From: Clytia hemisphaerica
Taxonomy: Eukaryota > Cnidaria > Hydrozoa > Leptothecata > Clytiidae
Length of the DNA stretch: 64,000 nt
Assembly (NCBI GenBank): GCA_902728285.1
Contig: CACVBU010001011.1
Span: forward strand, 844,308-908,307
Direction: 5' to 3'
This document shows positions 50,736-61,608 of this stretch, in pieces; position 1 is the first letter of the stretch, and every line of letters begins with the position of its first letter. The notes under the pieces are model-generated. The model was not told where the DNA came from and searched no databases. It worked only from the letters and a program-made list of their open reading frames with translations. Made by a program: the position numbers and the translations under genes.

Positions 50736-52213
50736 TGTTGATCATGGATGAGAAATGTATTCAATTTACCTTTTCTCACGATTATAATCTGATAATATAA
50801 TGAATAATTGTATTTCATAATTATATTTAAACCTGCACTTTTTAGTCAGTCCATCATTCAATATAGCTAGACAAAGTCTATACTTTATTCAATTAACATT
50901 TAATGAAGAGTCCCCCATCGAGGGTGCCAATGTTTTATGTACCTTGTGTGAAAGATGACTGGACTGACAGTATTTGATCGATGATTTTTAATTTATATAC
51001 TACTTAGCATCAGCTGGATTAGTCCTCAATTTTCTTATTAATTGTAGCTTGAAACTCTTTTCATAATATTGGTAAACTAAAACATTTTCAAAAATTTTTG
51101 ATAATGAAGCTTTTTACTTCTACAAAGGAATAGAACCTGAAGTAGAAAATTCAGAATTACAGCTAACAAACAGGTTTCTTTGACCATCAAAGCCTAGAAA
51201 GCTTTTGGAACTTTTGGACCCCCCCCCCTCCAGGCACTAAAGTTTCCATGAGCTTTTGCTTCACTAATTAGCATAATATTTAGAAAGATATTCTTGTTAT
51301 TTAATATTGTGGATTATTTTCGATTGTTTTTTATTTTATATCCTTATGTAATCAGTCATTATTGTACACCTATTAAATCCTAAACTGACTGAAAATATTT
51401 GCAAGAGATGAATTGTACTGTAGTAATTTTTATATATCTTAAATGATGACACATTAGACCTTGGCCAAATATGTCTTGTTTATTTTGTAAGTAAACCCTG
51501 TCTTTTCACCTTTTTATTAGTAGCTGCATGGAATTTTGAAGACTTTTTCTTCCAGCTTTTAATTAGGTTGTTTTCAGGATTAAAAGAAACATACAATTGT
51601 AAGAAAAGAAGCTTCTAAAGCCAACTAGGCCACGAGTTTGCTTGTTTCCCGCGCAAATTTAACGCGGTTTGCCGACTGGAACTAGGATTTTCGAATGTTT
51701 TGGACCAATTCGAATGTTTTCGTTTCCCTTGGATTCAAAATGGCGGCGCTAGAAGAAGAAACAACCGAAGCGAAAATTTACTGAAATAGGTGGTTTACTT
51801 TGGCTGAATACACCTTTTTAAAAAATGACAATGACTTGCAAACTGTTAAAAAGGAAATTATCAACCCTTAGTCCAATCAATGAAATATTTCTTTGACGTC
51901 AATCTCCATTCGTATTTCGAATCACAGCCATTCTTTTGGTGACATGCAAGCTTGAAAGGCACGCTCTCAAATGCTTATTTTAGCAAAGAAAAGTGTTTTA
52001 ATGGTATGATATTGATTATTTTGTTCTAAAGAAAGGTTCTACTCGCCTGTTAAAATGAAAAACCTGTATTTTATAGCTTAAAACCCCTTCAAAATAGCAG
52101 CTTTAATGAAGGGCGTTAATTTACGCCCGTAAGCTTGCTCCTCCCGCCCTCTCTCCTACATAAAGCGCCCAAATCTAAAGCTTCGCGGGAATAGCTTGTG
52201 CTGAATAGCCGTG
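50736..52213. other. Right arm of the CACGG element, non-coding
   Basis: No supported reading frame. The last 45 bp or so form the right inverted end (AAAGCTTCGCGGGAATAGC...GAATAGCCGTG). A short dyad GGGCGTTAATTTACGCCC lies at 52111-52128. Confidence 0.5.
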
Positions 52214-52899
52214 ATCAACAACTGCAAACAATGTCAACGTGTATCTAGACCGAACCTTCCACCACCAATCAATAGAACAGAACAACCAAAGTCACCAAGG
52301 GAAGAGACTGGAGCAGATTTCTACGGCCCTACAACCGACAACAAGAAACTTTTAGTTATCATTGACTACTTTAGCCGTTATCCAATCGTCGAAATCATTA
52401 CAACCACAACAGCCGCAAGTGTCATCAATCGTTTGAATGAACTCTTCGCAATACACGGTTTTCCTAACTCTATGATCACCGATAACGGACCACCATGGAA
52501 AAGTAATGAAATAAAGCTGTATTTCAAATCAAGAGGTATCAAACACACAAAAATCACACCTCTTTGGCCTCGAGCCAACGGGTTAACTGAGTGTTTTATG
52601 CCGAATCTAAACAAATGCATCACTGAAAACAAGAATTGGAGGGATCAACTTCGTAATATGTTGATCAACTATCGTACCACACGTAACAACTGGTTATCAA
52701 CCATCACAACTTTTCTTCAACCGTAGAGTTCGAAACTTCATTCCCGACAGTCAACAGCAACAGCAAACATTGCCTTTCTACGAAAGTGTCAAAAACAATC
52801 AACAGCGCCAGTACGAAAGATCGTCAAAGTATCATCCCAAATCACAAAATGTTTCATTCGTCGTAGGTGATGCAGTCATCATGAAAAGAGATCAACGTA
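52214..52899 (+). pseudogene. Gypsy integrase, Cys half and catalytic core
   Basis: Opens with NNCKQCQRVSRPNLPPP, the Cys pair of the HHCC finger whose His pair is at 24.27 kb. Core: GADFYGP (first Asp), MITDNGPPW (second Asp) and RANGLTECFM (Glu), then INYRTTRN. A frame break near 52715 shifts to a tail ending VVGDAVIMKRDQR at 52899, where BEL3 begins. The DDE triad is still present. Confidence 0.9.
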
Positions 52900-53067
52900 T
52901 TTCATAAAATAAACTATCTTTACCTACAGACCTTATGCGGCTGCGGTCATAACTAAAACTAACTCAAAAGAATACAAAGGACTGTAATATGCTATGCTAT
53001 AATATATGCTAATATATGCTAAATATACAATGACGTAATACGTATAATTATACTTTCTTTTCCGACA
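52900..53067 (-). repeat. BEL3 3' LTR
   Basis: Plus strand TTTCATAAAAT...TTTTCCGACA, so minus strand starts TGTCGGAAAA and ends TGAAA rather than CA. It contains overlapping ATATGCTA repeats. One clear difference from the other copy is AATAAACT versus AATATACT. Confidence 0.85.
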
Positions 53068-54548
53068 CTCCCGCCACGGACACGAACGCTAAAGTGTCTT
53101 TTTCATCAACAAATTTGATAGTGACCTTTTCGTCGGTCTCTTCATTCTTCCTGGAATACTCAAATGGATAAAGTTTATTTACTGGGCGTTTATAATTCAT
53201 CAATTTGCCGTTTGTAATAACGGATAGTTCACAGGCTCGAACTTTACCGTCCGTGCTTCTAATAAGTTTTGTGATCTTACCCAGTTTCCAATTCTGTCTT
53301 TTGACTTTGTCGTCGTGGATTAGTGGATCGGACGAGACGTTCAAAAAAGCCTCCATACCACGGAGCTTTTGCAAAGTTAAATTTCCACAGTGTTCCTCTG
53401 TTTGCCATGAAATTTTGTACGTATGTTGAGATAAAATTAGTCCCATTATCAGATATCATGACTTTTTGCGTGCCATGAGTAGAAATCAATCTCTTTAACA
53501 GGTTAACACAAGTCGGCCCGGAGCAGTCTGAAACGAGGTCTAAGTAGACAGCTCTCGTTGTTGTACACGTTGTTAAGGCGATCCAGGCTTTGTGAGTTTC
53601 ATTGTTCTTTGCGTAAGTGTCTTTCACGTAGACTGGTCCGAGATAATCTATGCCCATATTTTCGTAAGCATAGTTTGCAGTAACTCGTTCTCTCGGCAGT
53701 GATGGTTCGTTTGGGTAACCATACGGTTTACCCTCGTGTTTTCGGCATGTGGTGCATTCTTTGATCACCATTTTGATTAAGTTTCTTGGTTTTGTAATCC
53801 AATAGCGTTTTCGAAGGTTTGTAAGAGTCTGATTTACTCCATTGTGCATGACGTTTGCATGTGATTCTCGAATGATCATTTTCGCTATTGGGTGTTTTCT
53901 GTCTATAAGAAGGGGGTGCTTTTGTTCATAGGTTAACTCAGAGTTTTTCAACCTCCCTCCACAATGCCACAAACCATTTTCGTCTTGAAACAAGTCCAAC
54001 TGTTTCTTCAAATTTGTAAAGTTTTTGTCAATCTCCAAACCACGCTGGGAATCTTCAATCAATAGATTTCTTGCAAGTTCCAATTCAACAATTGATAACA
54101 CACCACCACAATCTTTATTGTTATGTATTATTTGTTTTGTTTTATTATTTATTTGTTTGGTTTCTATTGTATCTTCTTCTTCTTTCTTGAGCGTGATTTT
54201 ACTCACGAAAAGGATTGCCCAAGCTAACACTCGGGATGTTTTACTAAAATCATTAAACTTTTTGTAATCAATAATTTCACTAATATTGATTTTTGCTGCA
54301 CTCAAATCAGTCGAGGCAGGGGTAGCTGTAACAGAAGTTGTATTAGTTTTAAAACTAAAACCTGGTTTTAAATCTGGCCAGGCATTCTCCTTCTCAGTCA
54401 AGAACTGAGGTCCGTAAAACCACAATTCATTACGAGCAAGACCGAGAGGATAATGTACCTTTGTCAAAATGTCAGAAGGATTAATCTCTGAAGGTACAAG
54501 TTTTAGGTGGGATAGAGGCTTTTTAATGACAGTCTTAATTTTCTTCAC
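53048..54548 (-). pseudogene. BEL3 RNase H end, integrase and C-terminal domain
   Basis: Integrase zinc finger: HANVMHNGVNQTLTNL...CTTCRKHEGKPYG. Catalytic core: MGIDYLGPVYV, MISDNGTNFIS and WYGGFFERLV (D, D, E). The frame shifts near 53290 into a DUF5641-like tail (WKLGKITKLIRSTDGKVR; MNYKRPVNKLYPFE) that ends at 53048, about 20 bp inside the 3' LTR. The N-terminal side (SEINPSDILTKV) is the end of RNase H. Confidence 0.85.
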
Positions 54549-54949
54549 TCTATCCTCTACATAACTGTCCTCATTCTTTTTCTCATTCTGGACTCACGCA
54601 CAAGCAATGGACGAATCTGTCCAGTAGAAAGTTTCAGAAATATTGTAAGAGTTCTTTAAGGGCTTCTATAACCGCAGGACCATGCGAAGTTGCCAAAAGG
54701 ATACCATTTAATTCGTTTCTGGGAGTTTTATTGTGTTTTGACTTTAAGGTTTTAGCAGATATAATTCGATTCTTGGACGAAACAAGGGCTGTTTTTACAC
54801 TACCAGACTCCAATACGAATCGAAGATATACCGCCGCCCCAAACATATATTTGGATGCGTCACTGAAAATATGAGCTCTGACTGTTTTAATATTGTCATG
54901 GAGGCTCTCGATACAATAGGGACGATCTATTTCGATTTTGTCAATTTTG
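54549..54949 (-). pseudogene. BEL3 RNase H
   Basis: MFGAAVYLRFVLESGSVKTA is the RNase H N-terminal strand pair (usually S-D-A-S before it). KTLKSKHNKTPRNELNGILL holds the TPRxEL block. Frameshifts near 54630 and 54850. Confidence 0.75.
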
Positions 54950-56479
54950 TTAAATTTTTTCCCAACGCTCAGTTAGTCTATCTGGTAAAATGTCATCCCA
55001 GTCAAATTTTTCCTCACAGATATCTTGAAATAAAGTTTTAAACGAAACGAAAAGTAGGTCTATCAGTCCCAAAGGATCATAAATCGAAGCCATGTTATGT
55101 AAAATAGCACGTTTGGTTGGCATGGCGACGAATTTTTCACGAAGCTCTCGAAAATTGAAATAAGCGGTATCATTGTTTCTGTCCCAATTCAAACCTAGGA
55201 CCTTTTGTTCAGATGAAAATTCTTTATCCTCAGGAAATAAATCATAAACAATATTCTCTAGTTCTCTATTGCTTGCTTTGAACTTTCTCAAATTAAACCC
55301 TCCATCGTGGAGGTTTCTTTTTGAACTCATATAAAAGTCAACAGCTTCTTCAATTGTGTTAGCTCCCGACGTCATATCATCGACATGTAAAGAATTTTTC
55401 AACTTCTCTTTGTTTTCGAGAGAGTCTGTACAGTTTGTGATATGTTTGTTTAACGTGGCTTGTAACAAAAAGGGGGATGCATCCAATCCAAATAAAACGC
55501 GTGCAAAACGATATTCACAAAGTTTATTTCCTTCAAAATTTTCGTAATCGATACTGTGAGGGTTTTCAAACCAAATAAAACGAACAAAATCTCTGTGTTC
55601 TGGTGTAATTCCTATCTGAAGAAAGGCTTTCTCGATATCAGCCGTAAATGCATAATTGTAACTACAAAATCTCAATAGAACATCTCCAAGTAATTCTGTA
55701 ATCGACGGGCCAGGATTCAAAGAGTCATTTAAACTTTCTCCTCCCTTGTAACTTTTGCATGATGCATCAAATACTATTCTCACTTTCGTAGATTGTTTAT
55801 CTTCTCTCACTACCGGTCTGTGCGGCAAGTAATGTGTTTGACCAATTTCGTAATGTTCAACCTTTTCGATCACCCCGGCGGAGAGCTGTTGTTGTAAAAT
55901 CTCATCATAAGTTTTCAAAAATTCTGGGTTGTCTTTGAACTGTTTCTCAACCATATTTTTCAAACGAATCTTACTTCTGGCGTAGTTGTCTCCAAAATTT
56001 GTAATCTCCTCCTTGAAGGGTAACTTGATTTCATAATGACCATCTTTGAAAACTGTGTCACTTTCGAACTCATCAAGAATCTCTTGTACGTTGGGGTCAC
56101 TTTTCGGGTTTGTCTCAAAACACTTTGCGTAACTTTCTCTGATCTGTTCATCAGGGCTAAGACTTGTAGCACATTTCATCGTATGCGTACTAAACACTGA
56201 CGTTTTAGAGCTTCCGGAATTCTCATCGACCGGACCACTCAAAATAAAACCCAAATTCGTTTCAACATCAACAGGACCCGAAGTCCCTTTAATTTGATTA
56301 CTCCCAACAAATCTCCAGTAATCTTTGCACCCAATCAAAATATCAATTTTCAACGGGGAATTATAGAGATTACTATCTGCAAGCTCAATCCCTTGTAAAT
56401 GGGAATAGCTTTTCACGGCAACCTCAATGGGTTGATTCTCAATAGGAAGACAAATATCAGACACTAAGGCCTTCACCAA
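54950..56479 (-). pseudogene. BEL3 reverse transcriptase
   Basis: 509-codon open frame. HYEIKLPFKEEI starts the BEL/Pao pre-RT region. RT blocks: YLPHRPVVREDK, VRIVFDASCK, AFTADIEKAFLQIGI, RFIWFEN, FGLDASPFLLQATL and catalytic LHVDDMTSGA near 55360-55390. ILHNMASIYDPLGLI follows. It looks intact within this frame, although neighbouring domains are shifted relative to it. Confidence 0.85.
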
Positions 56480-56730
56480 AACTCATTGGTTTTTGTAAAC
56501 ACTTCAAATTCAACAAGTTCTAAATCCTTTTCAGATTTTCCGAAGGATTTGATGCTCACTGTTTTCTTGTCAATTGGTTCTAGTTTCAAAAGTTTTTTCG
56601 CTTCAGGGCTGATGTAAGTTTGCTGGCTACCACTGTCAAATAAGAGACGTAAATTTTCCGAATTCTTTCCGTTTTTGATTTTTGCAACAGCAGTTTGTAA
56701 CAAAACAGTTCGAAATTTCGCAGAAGTCAA
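56473..56730 (-). pseudogene. BEL3 aspartic protease
   Basis: LRLLFDSGSQQTYISPEAKK contains the DSG-type catalytic motif of BEL/Pao proteases (DUF1758-like). The frame overlaps the RT frame by a few bases and is out of phase with it. Confidence 0.8.
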
Positions 56731-56962
56731 GTTTGATGTCGTTGTGTCAGGCTCAGTTTTTTGAGTTGTAGCAGGAGGGGTAGGAGCTGGGCTTTGTGAA
56801 TCGTTTTTAGACTCGTCTTTCTTTTTAAAGGTACATATGGCGTTGTTATGTCTACCGCCACATTTAAAACATTTCTACTTTTTCGAGTAATTAGAAGACA
56901 TATGATTAGCTGCAAAACAAATAAAACAACGTCTTTCTCTTTGCAAAATTGATCTCCTGACT
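56731..56962 (-). pseudogene. BEL3 gag zinc knuckles, downstream half
   Basis: SVRRSILQRERRCFICFAANH then, after an in-frame TAG at about 56876, CFKCGGRHNNAICTFKKK. It is the continuation of the CVFCRRCHASKNC knuckle at 62.45 kb, which lies on the other side of the KDZ transposon. TCCTGACT at 56955-56962 is the left TSD copy. Confidence 0.85.
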
Positions 56963-56999
56963 GAGTATACCACAGATTTTCGCTTATTCCCCGCTGTTT

Positions 57000-57496
57000 C
57001 CTGCGAGTTCCCTCGATTCCCCTCGGATTTATGTTTCTCTTGTCAGAGATCTCCCGCCGCCGCCTGCGGGTTTATTAGGTTTTCCTGCGGGTTCCCTCGA
57101 TTCCCCTCGGATTTAAGTTTCTCTTGTCAGAGATCACCCGCCGCCGACTGCGAGTTTATTAGGTTTTCCTGCGGGTTCCCTCGTTTCCCCTCGAATTTAA
57201 GTTTCTCTTGTCAGAGATCTCCCGCCGCCGCCTGCGGGTTTATTAGGTTTTCCTGCGGGTTTCCTCGTTTCCCCTCGAATTTAAGTTTCTCTTGTTAGAG
57301 ATCTCCCGCCGCCTGCAGGTTTATTAGGTTTTCCTGCGGGTTCCCTCGATTCCCCTCGGATTTAAGTTTCTCTTGTCAGAGATCTCCCGCCGCCGCCTGC
57401 GGGTTTATTAGGTTTTCCTGCGGGTTCCCTCGTTTCCCCTCGGATTTAAGTTTCTCTTGTCAGAGATCTCCCGCCGCCTGCGGGTTTATTAGGTTA
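57000..57496. repeat. GC-rich 84-bp subterminal tandem repeats
   Basis: Six units start at 57000, 57084, 57168, 57252, 57333 and 57417 (84, 84, 84, 81, 84 bp steps). Each carries CCTGCGGGTTCCCTCG, CCCCTCGGATTTAAGTTTC, CTTGTCAGAGATC, CCCGCCGCCGCCTGCGGG and TTTATTAGG. A single inverted partner region is at the other end. Arrays like this are usual transposase-binding sites in large DNA transposons. Confidence 0.85.
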
Positions 57497-58140
57497 AGTT
57501 TCTTTATAATTATTGTAGTTATGTAATTATAATGTACTGTATTAATGCTATTGCCAAAATTTTTAAGTGTATTCTTAGGTTTTAATCAATTATATATTTA
57601 AAAATATATTCAAAGTATATTAAAGTTTATCCCTTATAGAATATTCATCATTCTAAGAAGCATAACTTTGTTATGATATACTATAAAGGCCGAAATTTCT
57701 AAACCTTGTGCATTGCATCAAAAATAAAAGGTAAAATAGATATCAATATTTTATTAAAATTATTAGGGATTTGGATATTTTTTGATTTTGAAACAGGTCT
57801 GTATTACATAAATTAATATTCAACCTAACATATATATAACTTAACATAACTTAACATAAATTACATATATAACTATAATTACAACGTAAATTTATATCAA
57901 AATAAATGAGTCATGAACGATTTAAAACTTGAAATGAAAGTTCTAAAAACCGCGATTATTAATCGTTGACCCTAACTTAAACCCAAGTAGTTATACTATC
58001 AATTTCGAGTCCAACATGTTTTTAGATTTACCATCACTTAATCAGAGTCAAATTTGGGAATAAAAGATCTTCTCCATTTGAAGAAACACGGCCGAAAAGT
58101 AGAAACTTCTATTAACTACACCAATAAAATATAAAGTTTA
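57497..58140. other. KDZ element non-coding DNA
   Basis: AT-rich sequence between the subterminal array and the end of the ATPase gene, probably its 3' UTR. AATAAA-like signals occur near 58126 on the complement. Confidence 0.4.
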
Positions 58141-59550
58141 TCATATTAAATTCAGCATTTTATACCTCTTTCGTAGCTCCTCTTTATTTGGACACGAATT
58201 ATCATCTGGATTGTGACGTTTAAAACTTTTTGATGCTGGCGAGACGTGCCCAAAGCCAAGTTTCTCCATGCCACCGATAAATTTGTTAGCAATTTGCGAG
58301 CCAGAGACATTATTAACGATAGGATAAATTTTATCTCTCGATACCACAGAGAGTGGAATGGATTCATTGGATAAAAGTCTTTTGGCACACTTTTGATAAG
58401 TGACTAAATAATCCACGGTCAAATTTTCAGGCTCTGGTAAAGGAGGCTTAAATTTAATGACGCTATTGTTCTTTTTGGGTTTTTCAACAGCAGGACCCTT
58501 TAGAAGAGAAAAAGCCATTTCAACAGAATAAGAAACAATTTTGTTAGCCATATTGATGTCAGCCTCTGTCACAAAGTCGGAATTACTGTGATCGTTTTGC
58601 AATGCAGAGCGAAGTAACGAAATGACTCCAGAAACGCGTAGTAATAAGCCAAGGGACTTACTTTTGATGGACAACTTCGCTTCCTCGAATTTCTCCTCCA
58701 TACGGTAGTCGACAATAGCATCGTGACATGCATCATAAATTAATTCGGCCTCTTCAGTCAATGCTAATTTGATGTTATTGTCCACACATCTGTTGTATAT
58801 TTTGCTCAAAACGCCCTTCATGTCCACCAAATCTTTGCTTTCTTCGAGCTTTTTCTTTTTGTCGGCACGTTTGATATATACTTCTTCAGGCACACTTATC
58901 AAGAACCGCTGATAAAAACCATCAGAGAGATTGTTTCTGGCAAACTGGACGGCATAATAAGGCTGCGTGAAGGACATAATCGATAGACGAGGGTCGAAAA
59001 GCTCTAAATTACCACTCGTTTTCGTCTTTTTCGACCAACTGGTTCCGGAGTATAAAGATAGGTACCTTGAACGCTCGCTGCTGCCTGACGTTCCTTTGTC
59101 CAATCCATCGAAAAATGTAGCAAATTCGTCGTGACATGCAAGGGTACTGCCATTATTAATTCGCATAGATTGCATTAAACCTTCCAATGTCCCGCTGTCA
59201 AAGGTATGAGATTCTCCGGCTTTATTCTCCACATCTTCAATCAGATCTTTGATGATTTTCATTCCCGACGATTTATTGGTGCCCGATCTTCCGCACACTA
59301 ACGCGTATATTATCGTGGGTTCAGTATGTAAGTCTCCCGCATTTACAGTAGCATGTTGTGAGCAATAAGCAGCGGACACCAAAAGTGGCACAGATAGATA
59401 CGTTTCAGGGACGCCCAATATCGTAGAATGATGATTTATCCATTCAGCAACTTGATTGGGAAACCAAGTTTTCGTGTCGTATTTGACTTTCCATGCATTA
59501 GTTATAACCTCTTTATAGTCAGCATCATCGATGGGTGGATATTTCGACAT
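58141..59550 (-). CDS. DUF3987-like P-loop ATPase in KDZ transposon
   Basis: 469 codons, intact. Start set at MSKYPPIDDADYKEV (59550) because a splice acceptor TTTTTTTTCAG precedes it by one base; a 176-bp intron (59552-59727, donor GTATGTA) lies in the 5' UTR. Walker A GRSGTNKS at residues 87-94; Walker B-like TLACHDEF with D141-E142; later FDPRLSIMSFTQP and NLSDGFYQRFLIS blocks. The order and motifs resemble DUF3987, a helicase/primase-like ATPase family common in phages and plasmids. Its role here is not known. A replication or target-selection helper for the transposase is inference. It is divergent from the transposase, 440 bp apart. Confidence 0.75.
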   Translation of the reverse strand: MSKYPPIDDADYKEVITNAWKVKYDTKTWFPNQVAEWINHHSTILGVPETYLSVPLLVSAAYCSQHATVNAGDLHTEPTIIYALVCGRSGTNKSSGMKIIKDLIEDVENKAGESHTFDSGTLEGLMQSMRINNGSTLACHDEFATFFDGLDKGTSGSSERSRYLSLYSGTSWSKKTKTSGNLELFDPRLSIMSFTQPYYAVQFARNNLSDGFYQRFLISVPEEVYIKRADKKKKLEESKDLVDMKGVLSKIYNRCVDNNIKLALTEEAELIYDACHDAIVDYRMEEKFEEAKLSIKSKSLGLLLRVSGVISLLRSALQNDHSNSDFVTEADINMANKIVSYSVEMAFSLLKGPAVEKPKKNNSVIKFKPPLPEPENLTVDYLVTYQKCAKRLLSNESIPLSVVSRDKIYPIVNNVSGSQIANKFIGGMEKLGFGHVSPASKSFKRHNPDDNSCPNKEELRKRYKMLNLI

Positions 59551-59554
59551 TCTG

Positions 59555-59991
59555 AAAAAAAAGAGAAATTCTAGGTAGATAGCTTTACAAGAGCCCACTC
59601 GTGATCGAAAATATCTCGATATCATTCAAAAAATATCTTAATGACGCCAAAAACATATAAAATACGCATAAAGACCTAAAGTCTTATATTTATTCGATGG
59701 ATTCTAATTAAATTCAAGCTTACATACCTGATAATGAAGTGGCAAGTACCTTGAAATCGCACACAAAGGATGTTCGCAGATCGAAGTTTTTTACTAGATT
59801 GTGGAGATGAAACCACGATATTGTATAAAAGTAACGTTCAGAAAGCACTGACGTCACTTTATTTACACCTCAATGACTTCATTCTCAAAGATGGTTAAAA
59901 TTGACGTCAGAAAATGGAACGCATCGACACGACTTCATTTTCATTAATTCACAAATAACGACATACACGAATAGAAAAGAGCAAAATTGAA
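59555..59991. promoter_or_regulatory. Divergent promoter region of the KDZ element
   Basis: Holds the 5' UTR intron of the ATPase gene (donor at 59727) and about 240 bp shared upstream sequence before the transposase ATG at 59992. CAAT- and TATA-like words are present but not decisive. The arrangement suggests coordinated expression of both genes. Confidence 0.45.
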
Positions 59992-60678
59992 ATGAAGGTC
60001 AAGTTCGAGATGTTGCTCCTGTTGTGCGATCTATATAAAGCAATCCCGTCAAGAACACCGAGGCGAATGGAAATCATTCATCAATACGCAAAGTTGATTC
60101 TGAAGAACCTTTTTCTTTGTCCACGGGACATACTAATTGATATTCATGATGAGGAAACACCGTTTCAGAAGACAGAATTTGAATTGACAATTCAAATGAT
60201 ATCCAAACTTGAACAAAACATTCCGAAGCTGAATAATTTGACACAAAGACGATTAGAGGTATCGTTATTCTTGTTGCCCACAGCATATTATTGTTGTGGT
60301 ACTTTTCTGAAATTGCAACCAAAATTTGCCACTGTCAAATTGTATTCTACTGATGGAGAGCATAAAGCCCATTCGTATCATTCAAAGTGTGCGAAATGCT
60401 CCATTACCCATTACTATGGATTTACAGAAAATAAGAAACTTTGTCAAAAGACTTTCGATTTCAGCAACTGTGAGGTATTGTTGTTCAATTCTGGCATTGC
60501 ATTCACCAGAAAATTGTTAGAAATGACAGACAATATGATCTGCATCGGCGGAGTGTCATTTGAGAAAGCTGCTGATATAATCAGTACAACTGGACATATA
60601 ATGGACAGGATTAATCCCGATAGGTTGGAAACAGCGTGGTATATTTATCGTATTATTGAATACCAGATAACTTTATAA
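59992..60678 (+). pseudogene. KDZ transposase, N-terminal cysteine-cluster part
   Basis: 228-codon frame from MKVKFEMLLLLCDLYKAIPS. Residues 120-150 (HSYHSKCAKCSITHYYGF) form a C-x2-C pair before an aromatic strand, then CEVLLFNSGIAFTRKLLEM. This resembles the CxC5 cysteine cluster associated with KDZ transposases. IIEYQITL is followed by TAA, but the same frame continues WPRKKVSKELDVEALCG for about 40 codons, so the stop is likely a mutation, unless an intron is present. Confidence 0.7.
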
Positions 60679-61608
60679 TGGCCGAGAAAGAAAGTATCAA
60701 AGGAATTAGATGTTGAAGCGCTGTGTGGAATGGTCTATGAAGAAATCAAATCGGGAGTGGATTCAAAGTGGCTGAGACATATATGTACAGAGCCTGGGTA
60801 AAGAAAGATTTATTGTAATCGATGGCAACGAAAAACTGCATCGACTGATATGTGATGCACCCAAAACGCGTGTTTTAGGTTGCGGTGGAGAGGTGAACTC
60901 ATATGAGTTGTGCATACAAAATACCCAGAGAGGTAACCAACACCAAACCAAATCAAAGTTCTGTCGTGTACATGAAAATGAAAAAACCGGTGAAACAATA
61001 ACGCAACTGGATATGAGACCGTTCACCAGACAATTTGCTAAAACTTTAGACAATGTAGTTGTCGATGAAGATAGCTGTAAGAAAGAGGAGAATGTCGATC
61101 GTTTTCATTCGAGGACAGCAGGAATGTTTTATTTATTCAGACCCTGTGGTATACGTTTATCACACTATCAGAGTCGCTATCTTCAGTATTCTTGTATCTT
61201 ATTGACACGTTTGGAGAAACAGCTCAAAATTTATCTGGAATTGTGTACGATCGTTCTTGTGGATTGTATCCTTTCATACAACGTTTGAGTAACGAGGGGA
61301 ATCTAATTGCAAAAAAATACGAGGCGCTGGATTTCATCGTGGATATATTTCATGTCGAGAAACATACTCAGCCAAAATGTATGCTTCCACATGTTGATTG
61401 TCTTTATCATCCATTTTTAGACAGATTTAGTCGCGTGAGAGGACTTAACACCGAAGTAGCTGAACAGTCTAACAGTCAACTTAATCATTTTAAGTATATG
61501 ACTCGAAAAATGAGCTACTGCAAAAGGTTGTTATTTTTTAAATTTATTGATGACACTCATAACAAAATTTGTTTGGAAAAATCCAAGCATAAATTAATTA
61601 TTATTTGA
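60679..61608 (+). pseudogene. KDZ transposase, catalytic part
   Basis: After a frame break near 60798 comes a second cysteine cluster: LICDAPKTRVLG, CGGEVNSYELC and KSKFCRVHENE (CxC6-like). GMFYLFRPCGIRLSH is followed by a second break near 61165. The RNase H-fold core then reads IVYDRSCGLYPFI (catalytic Asp, as YDIACxLHP in KDZ), DIFHVEKHTQPKC (the H-x4-H-x-x-C element) and LNTEVAEQSNSQL (catalytic Glu region). It ends KFIDDTHNKICLEKSK. The reaction would be cut-and-paste by DDE chemistry. Two breaks and one stop disable it as sequenced. Confidence 0.75.

Larger units (their letters stand above)
24345..52213. mobile_element. 27.9-kb composite insertion with CACGG-type inverted ends
   Basis: Left end CACGGTTATTCACAGCGCG...AAGCTTAGAGAATAGCGC; inverse of the right end CACGGCTATTCAGCACAAGC...GCGAAGCTTTAG. 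The 4-bp TSD ATCA lies at 24341-24344 and 52214-52217. Removing the segment plus one TSD restores the Gypsy integrase frame across the zinc finger. CAC-G ends with a 4-bp TSD recall CMC/Chapaev-type or Academ-type DNA transposons, but no matching transposase was found. Much of the length is later insertions (Helitron, BEL2). What belongs to the original element is mainly 24345-25115 and the right part near 50736-52213. Confidence 0.75.

Noticed and set aside
24345-52213. A Maverick/Polinton or giant virus-like insertion
   Set aside because: No protein-primed polymerase, capsid, packaging ATPase or adenoviral-type protease was seen. The genes inside belong to a Helitron, BEL2 and a LINE.
59551-59625. 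Longer start (494 codons) of the ATPase gene
   Set aside because: The extra 25 codons overlap a polypyrimidine tract and splice acceptor, and lack family-like sequence.
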